From NCBI GenBank assembly GCA_002731275.1, contig PCBK01000184.1, forward strand, positions 1-64,000: a stretch of DNA of 64,000 nt, in the 5' to 3' direction. Positions 45,465 through 55,275 of the stretch are shown here, piece after piece (the first letter of the stretch is position 1; each line of letters begins with the position of its first letter). Position numbers and translations under genes: made by a program. This DNA is from Deltaproteobacteria bacterium. Its GTDB lineage: Bacteria; Myxococcota_C; UBA6777. The notes below the pieces were generated by a model that saw only the letters and a list, made by a program, of their open reading frames with translations, was not told the origin of the DNA and made no database searches.

Positions 45465-45814
45465 CAGGGGTAGGCATTATGTTAGCCTGCGATGCGGTGT
45501 GGTGTGGTGTGGTGTGGTGTGGTGTGGTGTGGTGTGGTGTCCGCAGGGGTAGGCATTATGTTAGCCCGCGGTGTGGTCGGGGGTTTTATTCGTAGGGACA
45601 GGCCTTGTGTCCGCCCGCGGTGTGGTGTTTTGTCCGCAGGGGGAGGCATTGTGTTAGCCTGCGATGCGGTGTTTTGTCCGCAGGGGGAGGTATTGTGTTA
45701 GCCTGCGATGTGGTGTGGTGTTTTGTCCGCAGGGGTAGGCATTGTGTTAGCCCGCGGTGTGGTGTTGTGTGGTGGGTTTTATTCGTAGGGGCGGGCCTTG
45801 TGTCCGCCCTCGAT
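45465..45814. repeat. Array of seven REP-like units
   Basis: Units of about 40-60 bp begin near 45465, 45539, 45588, 45630, 45673, 45721 and 45779. Each has the pattern TCCGCAGGGGTAGGCATT, then GTGTTAGCC and CGCGGTGTGG, or the variant CGTAGGG ... GGCCTTGTGTCCGCC. Spacers are runs of GGTGT. The array fills the gap between the phosphodiesterase gene and the convergent phosphatase gene; 45144-45464 also lacks a gene and holds more diverged copies of the same theme (GGCATTGTGCCCGGACGT near 45325). The last unit (45784-45814) has the stem GGGCGG/CCGCCC and touches the stop codon of the phosphatase gene. Confidence 0.85.
45496..45540. repeat. GGTGT microsatellite, nine copies
   Basis: Nine perfect head-to-tail copies of the pentamer GGTGT sit inside the REP-like array, between the first and second units. 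Pentamer runs of this length are prone to slippage. Confidence 0.95.
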
Positions 45815-46293
45815 CAGGAGCTGGCGAGGACTTCTTTGCGGATATCGCGGGTACGTTGGATATATTTGGTGAGGAACTCTTTGAAGTAGGGAGCACGCCA
45901 ACGGATACCAAACTCTTTGGAGCGTTTGAGGACTGTCTTGGCTGTGATGCCTTTGCGCAAGCCAAAGAACGCGAGGCCAAGAATACTGGAACGTTGGCCA
46001 ATGCGACAGTGCATGTAAAGTGGTTTGGGGACAGATTCGAGGAGACCACAAACTTCATCGACAAAGTTGTCGTTGAGTTTGTTGAGTGTGACGGGGATGT
46101 GGACATAATTCATGCCGAGAGATTCGACTTGTTCACCTTCATCTTGTGGGCTGAGGATTTGGTCACATTCACCCTTGATCGTCAAGTTGACGACTGTTGA
46201 AAATCCCTTTTGGGCGAGGTTTTGGATCTCATCGACGCCAACTTGGGGACCGATTGTAACGCTTGAGTCAAGTTTGATTTTATCTTGAAGCAT
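45814..46293 (-). CDS. DUF442-type protein tyrosine phosphatase
   Basis: 159 residues. The cysteine phosphatase loop HCRIGQRSS (Cys ~95) fits HCx5R[ST], and the N-terminal half fits the DUF442 / beta-lactamase hydrolase-like phosphatase family (GPQVGVDEIQNLAQKGFSTV, VNLTIKGE, YVHIPV). Members dephosphorylate proteins or act in sulfur-related pathways; the substrate is not evident here and no sulfur genes are near. ATG 46293 follows AGGAG by 5 nt; an upstream extension would start inside a region without a Shine-Dalgarno. It is monocistronic, with its 3' end in the REP-like array. Confidence 0.87.
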   Translation of the reverse strand: MLQDKIKLDSSVTIGPQVGVDEIQNLAQKGFSTVVNLTIKGECDQILSPQDEGEQVESLGMNYVHIPVTLNKLNDNFVDEVCGLLESVPKPLYMHCRIGQRSSILGLAFFGLRKGITAKTVLKRSKEFGIRWRAPYFKEFLTKYIQRTRDIRKEVLASS

Positions 46294-46829
46294 GAACTCT
46301 CCTTTTTCTTCCGTGAACAAGAACCGTTGGTTGTGAGGTGTCAAAGCAGGCACCTTTCGCTTCGGTAAATGTAGGCAGGCAGCGAACCAACGTTGCTATG
46401 TCTCCCTGATACGCGTGGATTGCGTGGGGGGCAGGCAGGAAGATGAATTGTATCATCACAATAATGATAGGTATTTTTCTTTTCAGATTCAAGGGGGAGC
46501 GCGAAAAAAAATAGATCGTTTTGTGGTACAAGCTCGTGATAGAGGGGAGACTGTGGAGAGAAAAAAACAGACAGGATGACAATGGCAAGGTCAATCACTT
46601 CGAGCAAAGAAGTGATGTAAGGAGCTGGGACGGATTGCCATCCTGTCCGTTGGAAAGAAATCGAGATGAAGTGTTCCAGCGCGATGACGATCTGTCAAGT
46701 ATGCAGATCGAAGTAGGCACATTTTCTTTGTGCTATACTGACGTTGCGTCTTGGTTTTTTGTGCGTTGTCTGCATAAATATGCACATGTATGAGCAAGCC
46801 ATTCATGTTTGTGGAAAGGTCGGTAAAGT
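46294..46829. other. Divergent intergenic region with two inverted repeats
   Basis: 536 bp between the phosphatase (minus) and HEAT (plus) genes, no gene seen. It contains perfect inverted repeats ATCACTTC-7-GAAGTGAT (46594-46616) and CGATCTG-9-CAGATCG (46688-46710); the second ends just before the -35 position of the candidate promoter at 46731. Confidence 0.5.
46731..46739 (+). promoter_or_regulatory. Candidate extended -10 promoter for the HEAT gene
   Basis: TGCTATACT is an extended -10 (TGnTATAAT-like) about 90 nt before ATG 46830. No good -35 is present; the inverted repeat ending at 46710 lies where an activator could compensate. Confidence 0.4.
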
Positions 46830-49130
46830 ATGTCTTTGGATGACGAAGTCCTTGTTGAGTTGCCACCCCAGCCCGCATCGGAAGGGAGCGGCGATTCCAT
46901 TTATGAAGGTCTCTTGCATGAAGATGCCTCTCTGCGAGAAGTTGCTTGGAGAGAATTTTTTTCTCAACATACAAATGTCCCTCGTGAACCGATCGAGAGC
47001 GCGCTCTCTCATCCTTCACCTGCGATCCGTTTGACAGCCATCTCTTTTTTACTCCAACACGATACCACACTCTTCACAGAAGATCTCAAAGAAAGTCTCA
47101 CACATCTCTTTTCCCCTTCTGTTTGGTGGGAGTACCAGTGGGAAGCCGTCCGGCTGTTGCGTCGTTTTCGCTGCGGTGATTGGCTTTGGCCCCACCTCTC
47201 CATCTTGCTACAAGTGGGCCAACGTCTTCTCTCTCTTGAGGTGCTGTGTGCCCTCGACGAAGCCCCTCAGCGCCCCTGTGATGCGCGTGAATACATCGAT
47301 ACACTCGCGGACTGCTGGTCTTTTGATGATGTGCGAAGCCGCTGCAAGTTGTTGGCGATGATGGTCGCACATGCACGGCAAACACAACTAGAGGTGCATA
47401 CCTTTTCGATTTTTCAGCGTCTGTTACAACCACTCGAAGGCTTTGATGAGACCTTGTCGTACATGTTTGGCTGGGCCTTTATCGGTCTTCAACTCCCAGC
47501 CGCGTGGGATTATTTGTGTGATGATCTGCGCATGTTTGAGCGCAAAGAGTGTTGGCGTGAGTGGTATCTCGCGCTCCCTCTCACCTATTTGGATCGAGCG
47601 ATCCGCTTACACGAAGATCGCGACGATCTCTCCTACCTCGTTCGTGTCCTCGGTGGACATCGAGAAGTCGGTGCTTTTGAGCGCCTCATGGGATTTCTTG
47701 ATCCCGCCTTCTGGCAGCGCGATCACGTCCCTGAAGGGTTCCCGTGGGGAGCCGAAGAGGATGGAGTGGCTGATGCGATCGCTGCACTTGGTGATAGCAA
47801 AGAGATCAGAAGTCTTCCTTACTTGTATGAACGCTTTCTCGACGCGCTGCCACAGCTCCGCAATACACTCCTCCACGCGATCGGGGAGATCGGAGAGACC
47901 ACCTCTATCCCCTGGCTTCAGCAGGTTTACGGGCGTTATCCCGAACACCGCTATGCTGCGCGTGACGCGTTGTTTCGGCTTGGAGAGCTCTCCACACTTG
48001 ACGATCTGGAGGCCGAGCTGCTCACCCAAAAGTGGCCCCACAAACCTTCTCTCTCGCTCCTCTCCAGACACGCACCACAACGAGCTTGGGGCGTCCTCTC
48101 TGCGCTTTTGAAACAAGAAACCCCACAGGATCTGTACCAAAGAGGGTTTATGGATTGCATACGCGAGCTGGATGACGACGCACCAAGACAAGCTGGCCTG
48201 GACTTGCTCACACATATCCCCCTCGAAGAGCGAACGATCCCCGATCTGATCTGGCAACAAAAACACGCTCCCGAAAGATTGGGAGATCCTGGCTTCCTTC
48301 ATCGCCTTGTCGAGCATGGTGGCGAAGACCTGTGGGATGCCTGTTACTATTTTGATGTCCTCGTAAAGTCCGGTCTGGCGACAGAGGAGATCGCGGCGCT
48401 CTTGGTGCGTCGAGCGTCTGGATATAGCGGCCTGGAGCTGTTGGTCACCAGCGACGTCTTGTGTTCTTTCTGGGAGCACCGGAAGGAGAGCCCATCTTCT
48501 CTTGAGAAAGATAACTGCGTCGAGTTTTTACAGCAGTGTGTCGGCGACGGGGATCCTGTTCTCGTCGTGACTGCGATCGAGACCATCACACGCTGTGCGT
48601 TTGTCAGGCCTTCGAATGTCGCGTTGCTTCGTCACTGTTGCGATTCTCCCTTCTCAGACGTCCGCTACGCTGCGTTGCGAGCGCTCGCTTCGAGTGGGAC
48701 GCTCAAAAAAGATGATATCGTCAAACGCTGGCGTATGGGACATGAACGTGACAGCTATGAGGTCGTCTCGGTCCTTGTGAGAGCCGGGATGGATGAGGGG
48801 AAAGTGTGGTTGTTGCAGTCTTTTGATGACGCGCCTGTCTGGATGCGACGACGTATTCCCTGGCTCATGCGCTTCGTCAAAGGGGTCGAACTGGAGGAGC
48901 CATTGCGAGGCTACGTAGACGATGATGACCCGATGACGCGATTGGAAGCCGTACGCACTCTCGTGCTCAAACAATGTCTCTCGCGCGCTGAGCTTTACGA
49001 CCTTCTCGCACAAGAGGAGACCCTGTGGATGCGTCGAGAGATCGAAGAACTCCTCCCCTACACGAGCGAAGAGCAACCCGAACACCCCACCGCATATTGG
49101 GCGCAAATGTGGGAAGATGCCCTCTATTGA
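46830..49130 (+). CDS. HEAT-repeat protein
   Basis: 766 residues, acidic, soluble, no signal. Helical HEAT-like pairs occur along its length (for example HPSPAIRLTAISFLLQ ~55-70, IAALGDSKEIRSLPYLYERF ~325, DPMTRLEAVRTLVLKQ ~705). No catalytic motif. It is similar in length to the HEAT protein at 13659-15983, but the two show no obvious residue-level similarity by eye, so they may be independent members of a fast-evolving class. The ATG is preceded by AAAGG at 8 nt. Its neighbours are the phosphatase (divergent) and the thiolase gene 136 bp downstream; it is probably monocistronic. Confidence 0.75.
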   Translation: MSLDDEVLVELPPQPASEGSGDSIYEGLLHEDASLREVAWREFFSQHTNVPREPIESALSHPSPAIRLTAISFLLQHDTTLFTEDLKESLTHLFSPSVWWEYQWEAVRLLRRFRCGDWLWPHLSILLQVGQRLLSLEVLCALDEAPQRPCDAREYIDTLADCWSFDDVRSRCKLLAMMVAHARQTQLEVHTFSIFQRLLQPLEGFDETLSYMFGWAFIGLQLPAAWDYLCDDLRMFERKECWREWYLALPLTYLDRAIRLHEDRDDLSYLVRVLGGHREVGAFERLMGFLDPAFWQRDHVPEGFPWGAEEDGVADAIAALGDSKEIRSLPYLYERFLDALPQLRNTLLHAIGEIGETTSIPWLQQVYGRYPEHRYAARDALFRLGELSTLDDLEAELLTQKWPHKPSLSLLSRHAPQRAWGVLSALLKQETPQDLYQRGFMDCIRELDDDAPRQAGLDLLTHIPLEERTIPDLIWQQKHAPERLGDPGFLHRLVEHGGEDLWDACYYFDVLVKSGLATEEIAALLVRRASGYSGLELLVTSDVLCSFWEHRKESPSSLEKDNCVEFLQQCVGDGDPVLVVTAIETITRCAFVRPSNVALLRHCCDSPFSDVRYAALRALASSGTLKKDDIVKRWRMGHERDSYEVVSVLVRAGMDEGKVWLLQSFDDAPVWMRRRIPWLMRFVKGVELEEPLRGYVDDDDPMTRLEAVRTLVLKQCLSRAELYDLLAQEETLWMRREIEELLPYTSEEQPEHPTAYWAQMWEDALY

Positions 49131-49266
49131 GCCTAGCCCTTCCTACTCATCGACCCTTGACCTACCCCATCCAAAAGAAGCCTCGACATTTCTCCCTATC
49201 TGTGGAAAATGAACATCCATTCATGGAACAAAACATAGCTATTCCTACATGATAGAGGAGTTGAGT

Positions 49267-50478
49267 ATGGCACAAGAAGCTTACGTATTCGATGCGATCC
49301 GTACGCCGCGTGGTCGGGGCAAAAAGAACGGCTCTCTTCACGAGGTCAAGCCCATCGATCTCGTCGTGACGTTGATGCGAGAGATGCAACAACGTCACGA
49401 ACTGGACACTTCACAGGTCGACGATGTGGTCCTTGGTTGTGTCACGCCTATTGGCGAACAGGGGGCGGATATCGCGAAGATCTCAGCACAGTATGCTGAT
49501 TGGGATATCGACGTGCCTGGTGTGCAGCTCAACCGCTTCTGTGCGTCTGGACTCGAATCCGTCAACGTCGCCGCGATGAAAGTACGTTCGGGGTGGGAAC
49601 ATCTCGTCGTCGCAGGGGGCGTCGAGTCGATGTCCCGCTATCCACTTGGTGCAGATGGTGGCGCGATGGTGTTGGATCCTGCCGTCAACGCAGGGACAAA
49701 CTTCGTCCCACAAGGGATCGGGGCGGACCTGATCGCGACCCTCGAAGGTTTCTTTCGTGAGGATGTCGACGCGTTTGGTTTGCGCTCTCAAAAGCTCGCC
49801 GCAGAAGCCTGGAAGGAAGAGCGATTCAAGCGCTCTGTCGTCCCTGTCCTCGACCAAAATGGTCTATGCATTCTCGACCACGATGAGTACATGCGTCCGA
49901 GCTCCACGATGGAAGGTCTCGGGCGTTTGAATCCCTCCTTTGCGATGATGGGGGAGATGGGTTTCGATGCCGTCGCCCTGCAAAAGTATCCCGAGGTCGA
50001 GCGCATCAATCACGTCCACACTGCCGGAAACTCCTCGGGGATTGTCGATGGCGCATCGCTCGTCTTGATCGGTTCCAAAGAAAAAGGGGCCGCGCTTGGA
50101 TTGACACCTCGTGCGCGTATTCGGGCCGCTGCGCTCGTTGGGACTGAACCCACGATTATGTTGACTGGACCCGCCCCAGCGACCAAGAAAGCCCTCAAGG
50201 TCGCTGGTATGGACATCAATGATATTGACCTGATGGAGGTCAACGAGGCCTTCGCGTCTGTCGTGTTGCGCTTTTTGAGGGAGATGGGCGTCGACGACAT
50301 GGATCGTCTCAACGTCAACGGAGGCTCGATCGCGATGGGACACCCACTCGGTGCCACAGGCTCTATCCTCCTCGCCACGCTGCTCGATGAGCTTGAACGT
50401 CAGGACAAAACGACCGGGCTGATCACGCTCTGCGTAGGCGGTGGTATGGGTATCGCGACGATCATTGAGCGCGTGTAA
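49267..50478 (+). CDS. Thiolase (acetyl-CoA C-acyltransferase), FadA/FadI-type
   Basis: 403 residues. Catalytic residues of thiolases are all present: nucleophile Cys92 in [10 protein letters not shown], His359 in GHPLGATG and Cys389 in LCVGGGMG; also [10 protein letters not shown] and EVNEAFA. It performs the last step of fatty acid beta-oxidation, cleaving 3-ketoacyl-CoA with CoA. ATG 49267 is chosen over an in-frame ATG six codons earlier because GAGGAG sits 6 nt before it. The FadJ-like multifunctional gene starts 36 bp downstream, so the two form the beta-oxidation complex operon. It could also act in acetoacetyl-CoA metabolism. Confidence 0.93.
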   Translation: MAQEAYVFDAIRTPRGRGKKNGSLHEVKPIDLVVTLMREMQQRHELDTSQVDDVVLGCVTPIGEQGADIAKISAQYADWDIDVPGVQLNRFCASGLESVNVAAMKVRSGWEHLVVAGGVESMSRYPLGADGGAMVLDPAVNAGTNFVPQGIGADLIATLEGFFREDVDAFGLRSQKLAAEAWKEERFKRSVVPVLDQNGLCILDHDEYMRPSSTMEGLGRLNPSFAMMGEMGFDAVALQKYPEVERINHVHTAGNSSGIVDGASLVLIGSKEKGAALGLTPRARIRAAALVGTEPTIMLTGPAPATKKALKVAGMDINDIDLMEVNEAFASVVLRFLREMGVDDMDRLNVNGGSIAMGHPLGATGSILLATLLDELERQDKTTGLITLCVGGGMGIATIIERV

Positions 50479-50514
50479 TCTCTTCTCAATAGGCAATCAT
50501 ACAGGAGCACACAG

Positions 50515-52647
50515 ATGGCATTTCGATATGAAAAAGATCAGGATGATATCGTTACGTTGACCATGGATATGGAAGGGCGTTCGGTGAACGTCATCAACGA
50601 CGCGTTTGGGAAGGGATTTCAGCAGGCGCTCGCGACCCTCCAAAAAGAAGAAGACCTCAAAGGCGTGATCCTCACCTCGGCCAAAAAAGTCTTCCTCGCA
50701 GGCGCCGATCTCGAACAAATCTACGAACAAACAGATCCCAAAGTCCTCTTCGAATCCACCGAAGCGATGAAGGCCGGTCTTCGTCAGCTAGAGAAGCTCG
50801 GCAAGCCTGTCGTCGCGGCGATCAATGGGACCGCCCTCGGTGGTGGGTATGAGTTGGCGCTCGCATGTCACCACAGGATCGCGATCGACTCTGATCGCAT
50901 CAAGATCGGTCTACCCGAGGTCTCTCTCGGCTTGATCCCTGGCGGTGGTGGTATCACGCGAATGGTTCGTATGCTCGGTCTTCAGGCGTCATTCCCTTAC
51001 CTGACAGAGGGCAAACAGCTCAAGCCCAAAGCGGCGAAAAAAGCAGGCCTCATCGATGATCTCGCAGAAGATAAAGCACAGCTGATCGAGAAAGCCAGGG
51101 CGTGGATTCACGCCAACCCCAAAGCACACAATCCCTGGGACGGTGAGAAGTTTCGTATCCCCGGCGGTGATCCCAGACGTCCAGCGATCGCGCAGATGCT
51201 CGCCATCGCGCCGGCGATCATGAAGAAGAAAACGTTTGGCAATTACCCCGCAGCCCAGGCCATTATGAACGCCGCTGTCGAGGGAGCCTACGTCGACTTT
51301 GACACTGCAAGTCGTATCGAGTCCCGCTACTTCGTCCAGGTCGCGACAGGACAGACCAGCAAGAACATGATCAACACGTTCTGGTTCCAACTCAACAAGG
51401 TCAACGCTGGAGAGAGCCGCCCCAAAGATATCCCACGACAAGAGACCAAGAAGGTAGGTGTCCTCGGTGCAGGGATGATGGGGCATGGGATCGCTTATGT
51501 CTCAGCCTTTGCGGGGATCGAAGTCGTGCTCAAGGATGTCTCCAGAGAGCGGGCTGAGGAGGGTAAAGCCAAGATCGAGAAGCTGCTCAACAAGCGCGTC
51601 TCTCGTGGTCGTATGACCGAAGAGAAGAGAGACAGTATCCTCCAGCGCATCACTCCGACAGGGGACGCCAAAGATCTTCAGGGTTGTGACCTGATCGTCG
51701 AAGCTGTCTTTGAAAATCGCGAACTCAAAGCCAAAGTCACCAAAGAGGCCGAAGCGGAGATGCTTGGAGATGGTGTCTTTGCGTCCAACACCTCTACACT
51801 TCCGATCTCTGGCCTGGCCGAAGCCTCAGTCAGACCCGAAAAATTTGTCGGACTGCACTTCTTCTCTCCTGTTGAAAAGATGAAACTCGTCGAGATCATC
51901 ACTGGTGAGAAGACGTCTCCTGAGACACTCGCCAAGGCTTTCGATTACGTCCTCCAGATCAAGAAAGTACCGATCGTCGTCAATGACAGCCGTGGCTTCT
52001 ACACTTCACGTGTCTTCAGTACCTACGTCTTCGAAGGGATGGCGCTGCTCGCAGAGGGACAATTGCCTCGTGCGATCGAGGCCGCTGGCTTGCAAGCCGG
52101 TATGCCTGTCGGACCCTTCGCGGTCTCCGATGAGGTCAGCATGAGCTTGATGGCCCATATCCGCAAACAAACCCGTGAGGACCTCGAAGCCGTCGGGGAA
52201 ACATTGCCACATCACCCCGGCGAAGTCGTGCTCGAAAAGATGGTCACGATCGATCGACTTGGAAAAGCCCACGGCGCAGGATTTTACGAGTATCCCAAAG
52301 GTGAGGCAAAGCACTTGTGGCCCGAACTCCACGAACTCTTTGTCGACGAAGACGCGCCGAAAGCCTCCCAGCAAGATCTGATGGATAGGTTGATGTTTAT
52401 CCAGTGCCTTGAGACGGTCCGCTGTATCGAAGAAGGTGTGTTTACATCTGTCGCTGATGGAAATGTCGGTAGTATCTTTGGTTGGGGTTTTGCGCCGTTT
52501 AAAGGTGGGACACTTCAGTTTATCAATGATTACGGTGTCGCAGCGTTTGTAGAGCGCGCTCAGCAGCTCGCTGAGGCCCACGGTGAGCGCTTTGTGCCAC
52601 CACAAATGCTCATCGATATGGCTGCTGAAGGTCGCACTTTTGTATGA
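50515..52647 (+). CDS. fadJ: FadJ/FadB-like enoyl-CoA hydratase / 3-hydroxyacyl-CoA dehydrogenase
   Basis: 710 residues. The N-terminal crotonase domain (1-~190) carries Glu113 in GTALGGGYELALAC and Glu135 in LPEVSLGLIPGGGG, the two hydratase acids, plus the oxyanion loop AGADL. The dehydrogenase domain starts at ~313 with the NAD loop VGVLGAGMMGHG and has catalytic His448 in GLHFFSPVEKMKLVE; a C-terminal dehydrogenase domain follows. It carries out the two middle steps of beta-oxidation, and its product is cleaved by the thiolase encoded 36 bp upstream. The ATG is preceded by AGGAG at 8 nt. The split between FadB and FadJ subtypes cannot be settled by eye; the separate thiolase-first order favours the FadI-FadJ type. 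Confidence 0.93.
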   Translation: MAFRYEKDQDDIVTLTMDMEGRSVNVINDAFGKGFQQALATLQKEEDLKGVILTSAKKVFLAGADLEQIYEQTDPKVLFESTEAMKAGLRQLEKLGKPVVAAINGTALGGGYELALACHHRIAIDSDRIKIGLPEVSLGLIPGGGGITRMVRMLGLQASFPYLTEGKQLKPKAAKKAGLIDDLAEDKAQLIEKARAWIHANPKAHNPWDGEKFRIPGGDPRRPAIAQMLAIAPAIMKKKTFGNYPAAQAIMNAAVEGAYVDFDTASRIESRYFVQVATGQTSKNMINTFWFQLNKVNAGESRPKDIPRQETKKVGVLGAGMMGHGIAYVSAFAGIEVVLKDVSRERAEEGKAKIEKLLNKRVSRGRMTEEKRDSILQRITPTGDAKDLQGCDLIVEAVFENRELKAKVTKEAEAEMLGDGVFASNTSTLPISGLAEASVRPEKFVGLHFFSPVEKMKLVEIITGEKTSPETLAKAFDYVLQIKKVPIVVNDSRGFYTSRVFSTYVFEGMALLAEGQLPRAIEAAGLQAGMPVGPFAVSDEVSMSLMAHIRKQTREDLEAVGETLPHHPGEVVLEKMVTIDRLGKAHGAGFYEYPKGEAKHLWPELHELFVDEDAPKASQQDLMDRLMFIQCLETVRCIEEGVFTSVADGNVGSIFGWGFAPFKGGTLQFINDYGVAAFVERAQQLAEAHGERFVPPQMLIDMAAEGRTFV

Positions 52648-52792
52648 GCTCGTGAAGGCCCCCTTGTGCAGGCTTTTGTCTCTTCAGTCGCCTGAGGTGA
52701 CATGACCTCCTTGCGCTCTTGTTTCGAAGACGTCATGATGATCACTGTGTGTTGGATTTTTTTGTGGTGGTTTCGGACAGGATGTGTGTGTG

Positions 52793-55249
52793 ATGTGGCG
52801 CCTTTGTGGGCTTCTTTTGTGTTTGTGTCTCTTCTCGTGGTCTTGTGATCAACGCCCGTGTCGCGTGGATGCTGATTGTCCCGTCAGCAAGCGTTGCTAT
52901 ACTCCTCTCTTTATCTGCCTTCAGCCCGGTGAAGTCTGTCGTCCTCCCCAACGTCAACAGTGTTACACACAGCGCGCCGGTTGTACAAAACAGGCGGACG
53001 GCTCCTTTCTGTGTGCTGGGATATGTCAGGTCGGAGAACAGAGCTGTACAGAAGAAGGGCAGTGGGAAGCTCGATGCATGGGAGAACAAGGCCCACAAGA
53101 GGAGGTCTGTGACGACGCCAAGCGTGATGAAGATTGTGATGGCGTTGCAAATGAAGGTTGCGCCGACAAGGCTCGTTGTGAGCAGCTCAACACAACCTCC
53201 CTCCCTCTCACCCTCAGCATCGATAACAAACAACCCTATACATTGCGCGCTACGGTTTCGCTTCCCACGACGTTCTCTGCAAAGTGGGAGATGCTACCCT
53301 CGATCTCCGTACGCCCACAGTCGTGGTCTGTGCAGGAGGTGAGCTGGGCTGATGCAGCCCACTCGCGCGTGCAGATCTTGCTTCAAGGGTCGTCGTGGTC
53401 TTTGCCTGTTCTTGGAGAGGTGAGTGGGACCATCGCTTTGAAAGAAGGGCGCTGTTTGGTGACGTGGCCGCTTCGTATCAAGCAAAGTATGTTGACTTGT
53501 GAAGCGGGGAGTACCTTCTGTGAGGACGGTTGTGTCGATCTAAAGAGCGCAAATGCTCACTGTGGAGCGTGTGGTGTCTCTTGTACTGCCGGGCAATCGT
53601 GCTGTGATGGGGTGTGTGTCTCGCTTGCGTCCGACACACATTGTGGTGCGTGTGGGAACGTGTGTGAAGTTGACTCGCGATGTTGTGGGGGGAAGTGTGT
53701 GTCGCGAAGTGATGTGGCGCATTGTGGTGCTTGTCAGAAGGCGTGTTCGCAATCGCAATTTTGTGCCAACGGTCGATGTGTCGCCTGCCAAAAAGACGAA
53801 CACTGCATGGCTGGGGAGTTTTGTCGCGTCGGTCAATGTATACGCTGTCCTGGAGATGCACGGTGTGATGTGTTGTTACGTGCAGGGAGTGGGCGTGTGT
53901 TCTTTCGGGATATTGTAGGGGTTGGTGATGATTGGTTTGTGGCGGGTACATTCTCTAATTCGATCCAGCTAGGTGCGTATACAACCCAATCCGCAGGTCG
54001 TGATGATCTCTTTGTGGCAAAGTACGGGCAAAAGCAGGGATGGCGATGGCTCAAAGTGGCAGGGAGTCGCGCAAGTGATGAACGCCCTCGGTTGATGCTG
54101 AGGGCATCCGGTGATGTGTTCTTTTTGGGCTTTTTTGGAGTCGGGACATTTCCACTATTTCGGGACAATGCGCCAACCTCGAAGAGTATCGAGATAACGA
54201 CGTATGGGCATACATTGTTCTCACGAGTCTCATCGTCAGGGGCGCTGCAGGATGTTTTTGGATTTGGTGGCATCGCAAATTACGCAGGAAGGATGTTGCT
54301 TCGTTCCGACGCAGCGCAGTTTGTCCCTTCTGTGGATGGTGGTGCGTATGTCGCGTTCAACGTGATCCAAAGCCAAGGCCTGAAGTGTGGTGAGACGTCC
54401 ATTTCACTGCCTGATGAGCCCTCTGTCCAACGTGGTCACGCGACAGGTGTGATCCGCGTGGATGCACAAGGTAAGTGTGTGTGGGGTCGAACAGCAGGGG
54501 GGTTGGATGGTAAGACCTTGGTCTCAGTGCTCGCTTCGGATGGCAAGGACGGCGTGTTTGTCGCGGGAAGTCTAGTGTTTGGGTCGCTTCATCGAAAGGC
54601 TTTGTTTGGCACACACACGTTGGCTGCAAGAGATGACAAACAGAGCGACACAGACGCTTATATCGCAAAACTCTCTGCCAAAGGGGAGTACGTATGGGCG
54701 ACGGGAGTATCTGGACTTTCGGAGGACGTCATTCGTGGTGTGGTCGTCGACAAGAGTGGGGATGTGCTTGTACTTGGAACATTCATCAATGCGCTAAAGG
54801 TTGGAGACAGACTCTTTCAAACTGCCGGAGATCGCGACATCTTCTTCCTACGTGTCGATACAAAGGACGGTCGCATCAAGTGGGGGAAGCAGCTTGGGAG
54901 CTCAAAGGAGAACGAACAACTCCTTTCTGTTGTCGATGGGAAGGATGGATTCATCTACGCAGCGATCGCTTTTACAGGCGAAGTGCGATTAGGTGCATCA
55001 TTGCTGAAGACACGGGGAAAACAGGACGTCGCCATCGTAAAAATGGATCCTTGGGGAAACGTGCATCAAACCCTTCATATTGGTGGGGCTCTTGATGATT
55101 CAGTTGTACGCCTTCGGATGTCTGGGCAAGGACAACTCTTGATCTTGGGGACAACTGCGAGTCCACGTTTGCAGCTCGGTCCACATACATTGATCCACCC
55201 AACACAAAAAGACGAGCAAGTTGGTTGGGTGTGGATGGTGAAACTGTAG
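52793..55249 (+). CDS. Cys-rich lipoprotein with MopE-type, Stig1 and SBBP modules
   Basis: 818 residues from ATG 52793 (GTG 52784 is the alternative). Lipoprotein signal LCGLLLCLCLFSWSC. A Cys-rich segment and one MopE-type module (CDDAKRDEDCDGVANEGC, ~105-125) are followed by a beta-rich part, then three to four Stig1-type modules (~235-340; HCGACGVSC, HCGACGNVC, HCGACQKAC) and SBBP-like propeller repeats to the end (FVAKYGQKQGWRWLKVAG; YIAKLSAKGEYVWATGV). It is related in its C-terminal half to the two lipoproteins at 16-20 kb. Likely surface-exposed; ligand unknown. The stop lies 26 bp from the stop of the convergent MopE-like gene, with no clear terminator between them. Confidence 0.82.
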   Translation: MWRLCGLLLCLCLFSWSCDQRPCRVDADCPVSKRCYTPLFICLQPGEVCRPPQRQQCYTQRAGCTKQADGSFLCAGICQVGEQSCTEEGQWEARCMGEQGPQEEVCDDAKRDEDCDGVANEGCADKARCEQLNTTSLPLTLSIDNKQPYTLRATVSLPTTFSAKWEMLPSISVRPQSWSVQEVSWADAAHSRVQILLQGSSWSLPVLGEVSGTIALKEGRCLVTWPLRIKQSMLTCEAGSTFCEDGCVDLKSANAHCGACGVSCTAGQSCCDGVCVSLASDTHCGACGNVCEVDSRCCGGKCVSRSDVAHCGACQKACSQSQFCANGRCVACQKDEHCMAGEFCRVGQCIRCPGDARCDVLLRAGSGRVFFRDIVGVGDDWFVAGTFSNSIQLGAYTTQSAGRDDLFVAKYGQKQGWRWLKVAGSRASDERPRLMLRASGDVFFLGFFGVGTFPLFRDNAPTSKSIEITTYGHTLFSRVSSSGALQDVFGFGGIANYAGRMLLRSDAAQFVPSVDGGAYVAFNVIQSQGLKCGETSISLPDEPSVQRGHATGVIRVDAQGKCVWGRTAGGLDGKTLVSVLASDGKDGVFVAGSLVFGSLHRKALFGTHTLAARDDKQSDTDAYIAKLSAKGEYVWATGVSGLSEDVIRGVVVDKSGDVLVLGTFINALKVGDRLFQTAGDRDIFFLRVDTKDGRIKWGKQLGSSKENEQLLSVVDGKDGFIYAAIAFTGEVRLGASLLKTRGKQDVAIVKMDPWGNVHQTLHIGGALDDSVVRLRMSGQGQLLILGTTASPRLQLGPHTLIHPTQKDEQVGWVWMVKL

Positions 55250-55275
55250 TCGGTTTGGACATAAGCCATTTTGCT

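Noticed and set aside
45490-45890. Open frames through the REP-like array
   Set aside because: They are translations of GGTGT runs and REP units, not protein-like.
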